DNA of 64,000 nucleotides from CAWELS01 sp964468205 (GTDB lineage: Bacteria; Acidobacteriota; Terriglobia; Bryobacterales; Bryobacteraceae): assembly GCA_964468205.1 (NCBI GenBank), contig CAYXVG010000025.1, positions 1 through 64,000 on the forward strand, read 5' to 3'. The position numbers and the translations under genes are program-made. Shown here piece by piece: positions 1 through 8,934 of the stretch. Below the pieces are notes generated by a model, which saw nothing but the letters and a program-made list of their open reading frames with translations, ran no database searches and had not been told where the DNA came from. The first letter of the stretch is position 1. Each line of letters starts with the position of its first letter.

Positions 1-27
1 TGAGGATTACTGGGAGGCACGTCGCGC

Positions 28-3000
28 TTGACTTCCACTTCTATGTCGCACACCCTGTTCGCCGTCGTCGTCTTGCTCGCCGCCGCCAGCGTAGTCACCG
101 CCCAAAACTTCCGCGCCCGCATCCAGGGGACCATCGCCGATTCCTCGGATGCGGTCATCCCCGCCGCCACTGTCATTTTGCTCAACACCCGGACTGGTGT
201 GCGCACGGAGCGGCAATCCAACGAAAACGGCATCTACCTGTTCGACTATGTTCCGTCGGGCTGGTATTCCCTGACCGTGGAACTGGAGGGTTTTAACAAG
301 TTCATCCAGGAGAACATCGAGGTCCAGGCTGCCGGCGACATCACCGTCAACGTGACGCTTCAGCCGGGGGCCATCACAGAAAGTATTACCGTCGAGGAAA
401 GCCCCGTTGCCGTGCAGTTCAATTCGACGAACACCAACCTGACAATTGACACCAAGATCGTTAACGAGCTGCCGCGGTTTGACCGGAATCCGTTCAAGCT
501 CTCGCTGCTCAACCCCTCGGCCATCAACACCCGCGGTGAGATGAACCCCTTCCACTCCTGGGCCGCCAACTCGGTCGAACTCGGCGGCGGCACCAACCTC
601 GCCAATGACCTGCAGGTCGACGGCAGCCCCATCGGCATCGGCCACAAGGCCGGCTACGCGCCTCCGCCCGATGCCGTTCAGGAGGTCAACGTCCAGCAGA
701 ACAGTATCGACGCCGAGTCCGGCCACAGCGCCGGCGGCGTCATCAGCATGACGATGAAGTCGGGCACCAATGACTGGCACGGGAACATCTATTACCTGCA
801 CCGCAACCCCGCCCTCAACGCGGTCACGGACCGCACCACGGGCAGCAAGAGCGCTTCCCGCAACCACATCTACGGCGGCACGCTCGGCAATGCGATCATC
901 AAGAACAAGCTCTTCAACTTCTTCAGCTACGAAGCCTGGCGGCCGATCGATCCGCTGAACTACATCCGCACCATGGCCACTCCGGCCGAGCGCTCGGGAG
1001 ACTTCTCGAAAACACTTAACATCAACGGTGGCGTGAAGACCATCTACGATCCCTGGACCACCGTTTTCGACGCCGCCAATAACAAGGCCACCCGCACCCC
1101 GTATCCGGGCAACATCATCCCGGCGCAGAACTTTGACCCGGTGTCGGCGAGCCTGGTTAAGCAGCTTTGGGACCCGAATGGCCCGGGCGAGAACATCACC
1201 GGCAAGAACAATTTCAAGACCACAATCAACCGGACCACAAAGTACTGGAACCTCTCTGACCGCGTCGACTGGTCCGTCAATGACAGCGTCCGCGTCTTCG
1301 GCCGCTACAGCTATCTGCACACGATGATTGACGCCGACGACCCGACGCCCAACCAGTCACAGCTCTACGTGACGCAGGGCGCCAGCGCCCGGCACGCACT
1401 CTCGGTGGCCGGTGACGTCGTCTGGACCATCACCCCTACCACCGTCTTCAATATCCACGGTGACTACCACCACTTGGTGGACGACTATGATTCGCCCCGC
1501 GACAAGCTCGGCGAAGAAGGCTTCGGCGCGATCTGGCCACACAGCGACTGGTATCAACCCTACGCCGGGGAGCTGCCGCCGTACGTTCCTGGCTTCCAAA
1601 TGGGAGGTTCCCGGCTGGGAGTGCAGGCAGTTTACTGGTACCAGCACCCCAACGGCAGCGCAATCAACGCCAAGCTCGCCCAGCAGCGCGGAGCCCACTA
1701 CATGAAGTTCGGCTTCGACACCCGGCGGAGCGGCGGCGAGACTCAGGTAGCCAGAACCACTCTCTTCCGTTTCGATGCCGACGTCACGGCCGACACCTTC
1801 ATCAGTCCGAAGACCAACGTCGTCGGCCATGAATACGCAACCTTCCTGATCGGCGCCCTCAAGAACAACACCCAGGCAATCATCAAGCCGATCAAGACGC
1901 CGCGCAACTCGTTCTACGCCCTCTTCTTTCAGGACGACTGGAAACTGAGTCGCCGGGTCACCCTCAACCTTGGCATCCGGTGGGAGTACGAGACTGCCTG
2001 GAGCGACCCGGAGTACCGTATGTCCAAAGGCCTCAACCTCAACGTCCCGTTCGAGGAGATGCAGGCCAATCCGCCCAACATGCCCCCCGCGGCACTAGAC
2101 ATCATGGGCAGCTACAACTACAAGGGCGCCTGGGTCTTCACCTCCAAAGACAGTCCCGGCATGTGGAACGCTCCGAAGTGGAACTTCATGCCCCGCGCCG
2201 GAATCGCTTTCCGCGCCGATGACAAAACAGCCATCCGCTTCGGCTACGCCCGCTACCAGATCCCGACCGAGTTCAACTTCAACACCGCAATCTCGGGCTT
2301 CGAGGCCGTCAACTTCCTCGAACCGCCCTACTTCGGCTATGACGCGGCGCAGTCGCCGCCAGGTCTGCTCCAGGGCATACCTCAGGCGGTTGTCTACGAC
2401 CCCTTCCCGGTCAATTCCAACCCGCTGATCCCGGCGAAAGGAAAGGACTTCGGCAAGTATCTCGGCGCGGGCGGCACCAATCTGTTGTGGTACCACCAGG
2501 ACATGGAACGCGGCATTAACGACCGGCTCAGCTTCTCGGTGCAGCGGTCGCTCCCGGGAGATGTTGTCCTGGACGTGACCTACTTCCTCAACATCGGCAG
2601 TAACTGGGATTACAGCCTGCCACTCAACGCCATGGACCCCAGGCTCTCGTTCGAGTACCAGGCCCAGCTCGCGAAGAGCGTCCCGAATCCCTTCTACAAC
2701 TACCTCACGCCCGATGTCTTCCCCGGCCCGCTGCGAAACCAGAAGAACGTCGCCCTGAGCACCCTGCTGAAGCCGCAGCCGCAGTACGGCGGTTTGATGG
2801 AACTCTACAACCCGGAGGTGAGCGAGCGCTACCACTCGCTGAACTTCCGCGTCCAGCGCAGCTTCCGCAACGGCTTCAACTTCCTGTTCGGCTATGTCTA
2901 CCTCCGCGAGAGTATGGACGAGATGTACGACGATGTCGACAACTACCTCGGCAACTTTACCTGGCAGGAAAGCGCCCAGCCGCGCCACCGGTTCTCCGTC

Positions 3001-3486
3001 GCCGGTATCTACGAACTACCATTCGGCCGCGGCCGCCAGTATCTCAGCGAAATGCACCCTGTCTTGGATGGCATCGTGGGTGGCTGGCAGGTCGCTCCTG
3101 TCTGGTACTTTAACTCCGGCGACTACCTCCGCTTCGGCGCAATGGAGGCCACCGGCGACCCGACGCTCGAAAACCCGACGCCACAGCGCTGGTTTGACAC
3201 GTCGAAGCTATCGCAGCTTCCCCCTTACACCCGACGTTCGAATCCGCTGCAGTACCCCAGCCTCACCGGGCCGAGTTACTGGGTGATCGACGCCAGCATC
3301 TCCAAGCAGTTCCGTATCGGGGAACGATTCCGGACGGAACTGAAGATGGGCGCTTACAACGCCACCAACCGCCTCAACCGGACTAACCCGGACATGGGCG
3401 TCCTCAGCTCCACCTTCGGCCAGAGCCTCCGCCAGCGGACGTCTACCGGCCGCCAGTTGGAGATCGGCCTGAAGATCATTTTCTAA
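28..3486 (+). CDS. Oar-like TonB-dependent receptor with carboxypeptidase-regulatory domain
   Basis: An outer-membrane beta-barrel protein of about 1150 residues. A signal peptide (about residues 1-25, ending VTAQ) is followed by a carboxypeptidase-regulatory-like beta-sandwich (about 27-115), a TonB plug-like segment (about 115-245, with the family phrase DAVQEVNVQQNS and later MKSGTNDWHG) and a long barrel. It ends in a C-terminal Phe (GLKIIF), as expected for BAM-assembled barrels. Acidobacterial members are thought to import large glycans or peptides; the substrate cannot be read here. The start shown is TTG with GGGAGG about 10 nt upstream; an in-frame ATG at 43 also leaves a good signal peptide. 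It is clearly paralogous to the receptor at 53829-57281. Confidence 0.9.
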   Translation: MTSTSMSHTLFAVVVLLAAASVVTAQNFRARIQGTIADSSDAVIPAATVILLNTRTGVRTERQSNENGIYLFDYVPSGWYSLTVELEGFNKFIQENIEVQAAGDITVNVTLQPGAITESITVEESPVAVQFNSTNTNLTIDTKIVNELPRFDRNPFKLSLLNPSAINTRGEMNPFHSWAANSVELGGGTNLANDLQVDGSPIGIGHKAGYAPPPDAVQEVNVQQNSIDAESGHSAGGVISMTMKSGTNDWHGNIYYLHRNPALNAVTDRTTGSKSASRNHIYGGTLGNAIIKNKLFNFFSYEAWRPIDPLNYIRTMATPAERSGDFSKTLNINGGVKTIYDPWTTVFDAANNKATRTPYPGNIIPAQNFDPVSASLVKQLWDPNGPGENITGKNNFKTTINRTTKYWNLSDRVDWSVNDSVRVFGRYSYLHTMIDADDPTPNQSQLYVTQGASARHALSVAGDVVWTITPTTVFNIHGDYHHLVDDYDSPRDKLGEEGFGAIWPHSDWYQPYAGELPPYVPGFQMGGSRLGVQAVYWYQHPNGSAINAKLAQQRGAHYMKFGFDTRRSGGETQVARTTLFRFDADVTADTFISPKTNVVGHEYATFLIGALKNNTQAIIKPIKTPRNSFYALFFQDDWKLSRRVTLNLGIRWEYETAWSDPEYRMSKGLNLNVPFEEMQANPPNMPPAALDIMGSYNYKGAWVFTSKDSPGMWNAPKWNFMPRAGIAFRADDKTAIRFGYARYQIPTEFNFNTAISGFEAVNFLEPPYFGYDAAQSPPGLLQGIPQAVVYDPFPVNSNPLIPAKGKDFGKYLGAGGTNLLWYHQDMERGINDRLSFSVQRSLPGDVVLDVTYFLNIGSNWDYSLPLNAMDPRLSFEYQAQLAKSVPNPFYNYLTPDVFPGPLRNQKNVALSTLLKPQPQYGGLMELYNPEVSERYHSLNFRVQRSFRNGFNFLFGYVYLRESMDEMYDDVDNYLGNFTWQESAQPRHRFSVAGIYELPFGRGRQYLSEMHPVLDGIVGGWQVAPVWYFNSGDYLRFGAMEATGDPTLENPTPQRWFDTSKLSQLPPYTRRSNPLQYPSLTGPSYWVIDASISKQFRIGERFRTELKMGAYNATNRLNRTNPDMGVLSSTFGQSLRQRTSTGRQLEIGLKIIF

Positions 3487-3497
3487 TCCGAGTGCTC

Positions 3498-3523
3498 CCC
3501 GCCGTTGCGATTACAGCGGCGGG
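3498..3523 (+). terminator. Possible hairpin terminator after the receptor gene
   Basis: CCCGCCG at 3498-3504 pairs perfectly with CGGCGGG at 3517-3523 across a 12-nt loop, starting 12 nt past the stop codon. No T-tract follows, so factor-independent termination is uncertain. The rest of the gap to 3727 shows no gene. Confidence 0.35.
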
Positions 3524-3727
3524 CAGTGTTCGGTCAGCAGACCAGGGACTTGGGCTGGACATGCAATCAGTCGTGAGAGTCGAAACCGCGGCCGATTAGG
3601 CAGAGCGTCCATGCCCAAGTCCTCTCGGTATTGGCCTTCCATTCAATACCCCACAGTTGCTTCGTGCTAACGTATAGAGCACTGAACAAATGTCAATTTC
3701 TCCGGATTACTTCAATAGCAATCCGGC

Positions 3728-4732
3728 ATGGGGGTTGCTCTGAGTACCGCTGTTACCGATGCGGAGTCGCCATGTCCGGTCTGCGACGAAGCGCGTGGCA
3801 TAACCATCGCGCTCAAGGATCGGGTAGGGCGGGCGTTGAAAACGACGTCGTGTATCCGCTGTGGCTTGATGCGCGTGGATCCACTACCCACTGACGAAGA
3901 CCTTCGCCGGTTTTACGAGTTGGAGTACCGGAGTAGCTACAAGGGCGTTCGCAACCCCAAGCCGAAGCACATTTACCGCGCCGGACTACTCGCTTCCGAA
4001 AGGTTGCGCCGCCTTGCCGATTACCTCGCAAACGGCTCCAGGGTGTTGGACATCGGATGTGGGTCCGGTGAGTGGCTCTACATGTTAAACGCGGCGGGAC
4101 ACTCCGCGGCTGGAGTCGAGTTGGATCCCGCATACGCGGAATTCGGCCGCCGGGAGTACGGAGTCGACATTCGGACAGGTTCGCTGTTGGCTCTGGACAT
4201 GCCGGACCGGGAGATCGACTGCATCACGATGTTTCATGTTCTCGAACATATTCCGTATCCGGTTGCGGCGCTGAGGCGCATGCACCACTGGCTTCAAGAC
4301 GATGGCGTGCTGGTTATCGAGGTGCCTAACGTGAACTCGCCACACCAGCATCCGGCCAAGCGCTTCCATTATGCGCATGTCGTTGGTTTCACGCCGGGGA
4401 GCTTCGGCTATGCCATGAAAAGGAGCGGGTGGGAGATGCTCGAATGCTCTCTTGATAGATACGAACGGAACATCTTTGCAGTCGTTCGCAAGCGCCTCTC
4501 GGATAGCCCGGAAGGCGCGCCCGGGCAGCCTGAGGGAGATCTCAGGCCGCCAGCGCCGCTCATCAGCTCGCCAGCAGCTACTCTTGGCTATTACTTGCAG
4601 CCAAGCACTTACATGCGCTGGATCGAAAGGATGATGCAGTTCAGTGCCGAGTTCCGGGCGATCGGGTTGGACCGGGCAACGCCGCGAGAGATCCTACATA
4701 CGGTTCGAAAAAAGGCTGGGAACACGGCCTGA
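3728..4732 (+). CDS. SAM-dependent class I methyltransferase with N-terminal zinc-ribbon-like motif
   Basis: A 334-residue cytoplasmic methyltransferase. The N-terminus carries two Cys pairs (CPVC at about 16-19, CIRC at about 42-45), which suggest a small zinc-binding knuckle, as in the sugar/polysaccharide-modifying C-methyltransferase group. The SAM-binding glycine motif VLDIGCGSGEW is at about residues 105-115, followed by an acidic loop (GVELD) and the post-motif FHVLEHIPYP typical of Methyltransf_11/23 proteins. The C-terminal 80 residues are less conserved. It stands alone between a receptor and the convergent dinG/queD pair, so context does not reveal the acceptor. Confidence 0.85.
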   Translation: MGVALSTAVTDAESPCPVCDEARGITIALKDRVGRALKTTSCIRCGLMRVDPLPTDEDLRRFYELEYRSSYKGVRNPKPKHIYRAGLLASERLRRLADYLANGSRVLDIGCGSGEWLYMLNAAGHSAAGVELDPAYAEFGRREYGVDIRTGSLLALDMPDREIDCITMFHVLEHIPYPVAALRRMHHWLQDDGVLVIEVPNVNSPHQHPAKRFHYAHVVGFTPGSFGYAMKRSGWEMLECSLDRYERNIFAVVRKRLSDSPEGAPGQPEGDLRPPAPLISSPAATLGYYLQPSTYMRWIERMMQFSAEFRAIGLDRATPREILHTVRKKAGNTA

Positions 4733-4835
4733 CATGCCTTGCAGCCGGGTGACGCGAACCGGCGTGAAGGCCCCCGCGAGAATCCTGAAAATCACTCGAA
4801 ATTAGGTAAAGAGTAGCCTGTCACCGAATTTGTCT

Positions 4836-5216
4836 TCAGGGACGGTAGGTGGCGATGTTTTTTTCGGTTTCCCAGACCACCACTTCCTTGATCGCCACGG
4901 GGACTTCCGCCAGTCCGGATTGCAGACGCTCTTCCATCTGTTCGCAGAACCAGAGCGCCATGTTCTCGGCGGTCGGATTCAGTGTGTCAAAGGGTGGCAG
5001 ATCATTGATGTAACGGTGGTCCCAATATTCGATGATTTCCTTCATCGCCCGCTTCAACACCACGAAATCCACGAGCAGACCAATCGAGTTTAACTTCTCT
5101 CCCTGCAACGTGACTCGAATCCGGTAGTTGTGGCCGTGCACGTTTTCGCACTTCCCCTTGTAGCCCCGCAAAGCGTGGCCGGCGGCGAAAGTCTGGTCGG
5201 CGGATATCTCAAACAT
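4836..5216 (-). CDS. queD: 6-carboxytetrahydropterin synthase (QueD / PTPS family)
   Basis: A 126-residue enzyme converting 7,8-dihydroneopterin triphosphate to 6-carboxy-5,6,7,8-tetrahydropterin in preQ0/queuosine synthesis. The zinc ligands are visible as His14, His27 and His29 (VHGHNY), the catalytic Cys is Cys23, and the Asp66-His67 pair lies in the WDHRYIND motif. Length and motif order match the family. The start overlaps the end of the upstream helicase gene by 8 nt, so the two are probably cotranscribed and translationally coupled. No other queuosine gene is in the window, and PTPS paralogues can act in other pterin pathways, so QueD is the likeliest but not the only role. Confidence 0.9.
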   Translation of the reverse strand: MFEISADQTFAAGHALRGYKGKCENVHGHNYRIRVTLQGEKLNSIGLLVDFVVLKRAMKEIIEYWDHRYINDLPPFDTLNPTAENMALWFCEQMEERLQSGLAEVPVAIKEVVVWETEKNIATYRP

Positions 5217-7134
5217 CCAAAAACTGCTCCAGGTCAGCCCGCTCCATCGTAAACGTGTACTCCGGCAGGCTGTCGAAGAAAATCTGACCGTAGCGCTGCT
5301 TGGTGATCCGGTTGTCGAGAAGCACCAGCGCTCCCATGTCGGCTTTGCTGCGGATTAGCCGCCCGAACCCCTGCTTCAGCGACAGGGCGGCCTGCGGGAT
5401 CTGATACTCGAAGAATGGATTCCGCCCCTCTTCCCGCAGCGCGTGGATCCTGGCCTCGACGACCGGATCGCTGGGAACCGCAAACGGTAACTTATCTATG
5501 ATAACGCAGCTTAGCTGGTTCCCCGGCACGTCCACTCCCTGCCAGAACGAGGCGGTGGCGAACAAGACACAGTGCGGAGTCCTCCGGAACTCCTCCAACA
5601 GGGCGCTCCGCGGCCCGGTTCCTTGCAGCAGCGTTGGATAGTCAATCTCGAACGATACCTCGTCGTGGACAGAGCGCATCTGCTGATAACTGGTAAACAA
5701 AACGAACGCCCTTCCTTGGCTGAGATTCAGGAGCTTCACGATTTCTTCTGACGCCGCTTTCGTGAAAGCCCCGTTGCGCGGGTCCGGCAGGTGTTGCGGC
5801 ACATACAGTATCGCCTGCTTTGGATAATCGAACGCCCCCTCCACGACGAGCGTTCTCGCGCTGCGAATTCCCAGCCGATCCCGGACGTAGTCAAACTTCC
5901 CGGCTACCGCCAGCGTGGCCGAAGTGAGGATGGCGGTATCGACCTCGTCGAAGAGCCGGTTCGCGAGCACCTGTGACACCTCGATGGGTGTAGCCTGCAG
6001 GAAACAACTGGCGCCGCGCCGCTCAACCCAGTAAACGTATGTCCGGTCGCCGCTTTCCATCCAGAAGTGGAGCCGGTCACGGAGATCAACAGCTCGGCTG
6101 CGCAGCGGGATCAGTTCATCCGGCGCCTCCTTAATCAGCTCGAGCTGCGCGGCAATCAGGTCGAGGCCTTGCAGCAGGTTCTGATACTCCTCGCCGTGCT
6201 CCTCAAGAAACTTCTCCTGACCGCTGAATCCCTTTCGCCCTTCGATGCCGCCGAACAGCAGGAAGAACCGGTCCGCAATCTCTTCCACCTGCATTACAAT
6301 CCGCTCCAGTTCCTGAACGCGGAGGTCCTTCTGCTGAGCAACCGCGAGGATGTCGCGGCGCAGATCCTGCACCTGGAAGCTGCTGAACGAAACGCCAAAG
6401 TACTGGCCGGCCACATCTTCAATCTCGTGCGCTTCGTCGAAGATTACCGCCGCGTAGCTGGGAATAATGCCGCCGAAATCGTCTTGTTTCACCGCCAGGT
6501 CGGCGAAGAAAAGATGGTGATTGACGATGACGATGTCGCTTGCCTGGGCGCGCTGCTTCATTTTGGTGAGAAAACAACGCTCGAACTGCTCGCACTTCTG
6601 GCCGCTGCAGCGGTCGCGGCGCGCGTCAATCTTTCCCCATGCGGCCGAGTCTTCCGGCAGATTCTTGATCTCGGCCCGATCGCCGGTTTCCGTCTGCTTC
6701 TCCCACTCGCGGATGATCTGGAAATCGGCCACCTCTTCGAGTCCGGCGAGGATCGGCTCTTTCTCGGCGTCGTAGATTTTCTGTCGGCAGGCGTAGTTGT
6801 TCCGGCCCTTCATGTAACAGGCTCGAATCGGTGTTTCGAAGTGCTGCTCGATGAATGGGATGTCCTTGAAGAAGATCTGCTCCTGCAGGTTCTTGGTGCC
6901 CGTGGAGACCACCACCCGTTTGCCAAATAGGATTGCGGGCAAAAGATAGGCGAGCGTCTTGCCCGTTCCCGTGCCCGCCTCGACAATCAGGTGCCGTTTG
7001 TCGGCCAGCGCGGACTCGACGGCCTCAGCCATCTCTAACTGGCCGGCGCGAAATTCGTAGCTGGGATGCCAGTCCGCGAGGATTCCCCGCCGCCGGAAAA
7101 ACTGTTTGGCCGTCAATGAGCGCGTGGGTGGCAC
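5209..7134 (-). CDS. dinG: DinG/XPD-like ATP-dependent DNA helicase
   Basis: A 641-residue superfamily 2 helicase that unwinds DNA 5' to 3'. Walker A is AGTGTGKT at residues 53-60 and the DEAH box is at 233-236. Four cysteines, Cys116, Cys176, Cys181 and Cys187, have the 5- and 6-residue spacing of the [4Fe-4S] ligands in DinG/XPD enzymes. The late motif GFGRLIRS marks helicase motif VI. It begins with GTG. The C-terminus overlaps queD by 8 nt. There is no N-terminal exonuclease domain, so it matches the bare E. coli-type DinG rather than the Firmicutes DnaQ fusion. The gene symbol reflects family membership, not proven orthology. Confidence 0.88.
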   Translation of the reverse strand: MPPTRSLTAKQFFRRRGILADWHPSYEFRAGQLEMAEAVESALADKRHLIVEAGTGTGKTLAYLLPAILFGKRVVVSTGTKNLQEQIFFKDIPFIEQHFETPIRACYMKGRNNYACRQKIYDAEKEPILAGLEEVADFQIIREWEKQTETGDRAEIKNLPEDSAAWGKIDARRDRCSGQKCEQFERCFLTKMKQRAQASDIVIVNHHLFFADLAVKQDDFGGIIPSYAAVIFDEAHEIEDVAGQYFGVSFSSFQVQDLRRDILAVAQQKDLRVQELERIVMQVEEIADRFFLLFGGIEGRKGFSGQEKFLEEHGEEYQNLLQGLDLIAAQLELIKEAPDELIPLRSRAVDLRDRLHFWMESGDRTYVYWVERRGASCFLQATPIEVSQVLANRLFDEVDTAILTSATLAVAGKFDYVRDRLGIRSARTLVVEGAFDYPKQAILYVPQHLPDPRNGAFTKAASEEIVKLLNLSQGRAFVLFTSYQQMRSVHDEVSFEIDYPTLLQGTGPRSALLEEFRRTPHCVLFATASFWQGVDVPGNQLSCVIIDKLPFAVPSDPVVEARIHALREEGRNPFFEYQIPQAALSLKQGFGRLIRSKADMGALVLLDNRITKQRYGQIFFDSLPEYTFTMERADLEQFLDV

Positions 7135-7199
7135 CTATGAGCCAGTTTACGACGCAGCTCTCAGCGCCGCCTAGCACACGGTGAGGCGCCGCCGCCGGC

Positions 7200-7658
7200 C
7201 TAGTAGCTGAACGTGTACGTGCCGGCGCGGAGATTGGCAAACAGCTTCTCGCGGTTCGTGACAATCGCCCCATCCACCAGGTCTCCGGCCGTGAGTCCGA
7301 CCGCTTCCATACAGTGAGGGCAAACGTGCACCTTCGCGCCGCGCCCGATCAGTTTCGCCAGCATTTCGCTCACCGGCGGATTCGGACCGAAAGACAAGCC
7401 CCGCGGGCAGTCTTGTGACGCGAAAACGGGCGCCCGCACGTTGAGAAACAGTACCACTTCGCGGCCGTCGTCGATCGCGTGGTTCGCCAGTTGCAGAGCC
7501 ATTGTCGCTTTGTGCAAATCCTCGCCGCCCGCGGTCAGGTTGATCAACAAGGCTCCTTTCTCCGCCGCCGTGGTGGCGTCCGGCCGCAGAAGCGCGATGC
7601 CGGCCAGAATTACCAATACGGCGCCCGCCGCCGCGATGAATTTGATCCGGGGATTCAT
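7200..7658 (-). CDS. Membrane-anchored or exported DsrE-family protein
   Basis: A 152-residue protein: a hydrophobic N-terminal segment (about 7-24; signal peptide or anchor) followed by a DsrE/DsrF-like alpha-beta domain (about 35-150). A CxxC pair, Cys113-Cys116 (VHVCPHCMEA), lies where sulfur-relay members of the superfamily carry their active cysteine, plus Cys84. The export signal places it in the periplasm, unlike the cytoplasmic TusBCD/DsrEFH relay. The Shine-Dalgarno is very strong: AAAGGAGG (complement of 7668-7675), 9 nt before ATG. Role inferred only: periplasmic thiol or sulfur handling. Confidence 0.75.
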   Translation of the reverse strand: MNPRIKFIAAAGAVLVILAGIALLRPDATTAAEKGALLINLTAGGEDLHKATMALQLANHAIDDGREVVLFLNVRAPVFASQDCPRGLSFGPNPPVSEMLAKLIGRGAKVHVCPHCMEAVGLTAGDLVDGAIVTNREKLFANLRAGTYTFSY

Positions 7659-7746
7659 GACTTTTGTCCTCCTTTGATTCCGATGCCCCTGTCCGGATAT
7701 CTTAGCTCATACTCAGTCCCAAACGGCCGTATTCGTTACATTTCAA

Positions 7747-7911
7747 CATTTCCGCGGTCTCCAGATGAAGGCCATCACCGTGAGCAAGAATCAGGTGGAG
7801 CGACTTCCTCGGAACCGGCGATTCCCGGAAAAAGTGCGCGATAGGGTCATACGGTATTGCCTGGAACGCGGCTGGAAGGTCCGCGGCCGGCGCCGGGTCG
7901 GGCGACAATAG
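7747..7911 (+). pseudogene. Decayed fragment duplicated from the downstream HAD/FAM151-like gene
   Basis: Translated in one frame, 7747-7878 aligns without gaps to residues 79-122 of the protein encoded at 8935-10425, with about 24 of 44 residues identical by eye (shared HF-GL, VS-NQV-RL, RV-Y-LE-WK). The DNA is also visibly related. Homology stops near 7878 and a TAG follows at 7909-7911; no HAD catalytic motif is present. The ATG at 7765 could give a 48-residue peptide, but it corresponds to an internal Val of the parent, so a real start is unlikely. Best read as a remnant of an old tandem duplication. Confidence 0.65.
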
Positions 7912-7917
7912 GAAGTA

Positions 7918-8886
7918 ATGACGAGGGGTTGGCAGTTGTTCGCGCTTGGCGCTATCGTGGCAGCCGCCACGGACTGTTCCGTTCGCCGGGCGTCCATCGA
8001 GGCGCCGGGGGGGCCGAGGCACGAGACGATCCGCGCGATCAAACGGGTCGAGCGTGAGGCGGGGTTTGCCGAGACAGCGAATTTCGAGCGTGTCTCCGCT
8101 ACCAGAGACGCCTATTACCGCTGTTATTACACTGGCAAGTTTGAACTGCCGGACAGCTACGAAGGACTTCGTGTCAAGGATGGAAATGCGAACGGCTGCG
8201 ACCTCGACGAGGAAAGGTATGACGTCTTCTTCTACAAAATCGAAGCCGTGGCGGATTCCAATACTCCCGTTACGAGTTCTCTGGAAGAAGCATCCGTGGA
8301 GCGTCTCGCCGTGGTCGTATCGCATGAGGATTTCCACGAGGATCCTCTGGTGCAGCGGCTCCCGGTCCGCGTGGGCGAGGCCGCGACAACCCTTGTCGGT
8401 TTTCTGGTCGCCACCCGGTTCGCCACGCAGGAGTACGGCCCCGAATCCGATACCGCGGTCAATCTGGCGCGCGAGGCCGGCCTTTACCGGCGCAAGGCAA
8501 AAATCGTGAACGCCTATCACGAGCGCGTTGCCGATCTCTATAAGGAATACCGCCGCCGGCGCATCGGCCGGGCCGAGGCCCAGGAGCGCAAGAATGCTTT
8601 GTTCGGCCAGATGCAGACCGAATGCGAGGCAATTCAGCCTGACCCGGTGTCATTTAACAAATGTCTCGCCGCGAACAATAACGCCGGTCTTGCCTTCGAG
8701 ATCACCTACACCCGATTCTTCCCGCTGCTTGAGGAACTGCATCGCTCTCTTGGGGGAAACATCAAAGCGACTATAGGCGTGCTGCGGGCTGCCGGAGAAT
8801 TAAGCCCAATCTCTGAATCGGCGGCCGAGAAGTACCTACGTTCCGGACGGGGCGTGAAAGCCGGCGCAGATCCTGCCGGTTCGTAA
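7918..8886 (+). CDS. Putative HExxH (gluzincin-type) metalloprotease, possibly predicted-aminopeptidase family
   Basis: A 322-residue protein of uncertain family. The N-terminus (1-19) is a weak export signal ending at Cys20, but the residue before Cys is Asp, so it is not a convincing lipobox. HEDFH at 136-140 fits HExxH, and RVGEAATT places Glu154 14 residues beyond the last His, the geometry of a gluzincin zinc site. Hydrophobicity around the motif and the helical Arg/Glu-rich segment at about 185-215 resemble the DUF2265/PF10023 'predicted aminopeptidase' proteins. An AGGAAG motif lies only 2 nt before the ATG, so the start may lie further in. It sits between the decayed fragment and the full HAD gene. 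Confidence 0.6.
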   Translation: MTRGWQLFALGAIVAAATDCSVRRASIEAPGGPRHETIRAIKRVEREAGFAETANFERVSATRDAYYRCYYTGKFELPDSYEGLRVKDGNANGCDLDEERYDVFFYKIEAVADSNTPVTSSLEEASVERLAVVVSHEDFHEDPLVQRLPVRVGEAATTLVGFLVATRFATQEYGPESDTAVNLAREAGLYRRKAKIVNAYHERVADLYKEYRRRRIGRAEAQERKNALFGQMQTECEAIQPDPVSFNKCLAANNNAGLAFEITYTRFFPLLEELHRSLGGNIKATIGVLRAAGELSPISESAAEKYLRSGRGVKAGADPAGS

Positions 8887-8934
8887 CATTTCTTTCATTG
8901 AATGTTCACTCCGGAAAGCCAATATGGAAGGTGT

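Noticed and set aside
7..1320. Long minus-strand open frame opposite the first receptor gene
   Set aside because: Antisense to a clear receptor; Val/Gly/Asp-rich composition from GC-rich codon shadows; no ribosome-binding site or motif.
7765..7911. 48-codon basic ORF as a novel small toxin-like gene
   Set aside because: Its sequence aligns internally to the neighbouring HAD protein, its ATG matches an internal residue and homology continues upstream of it.
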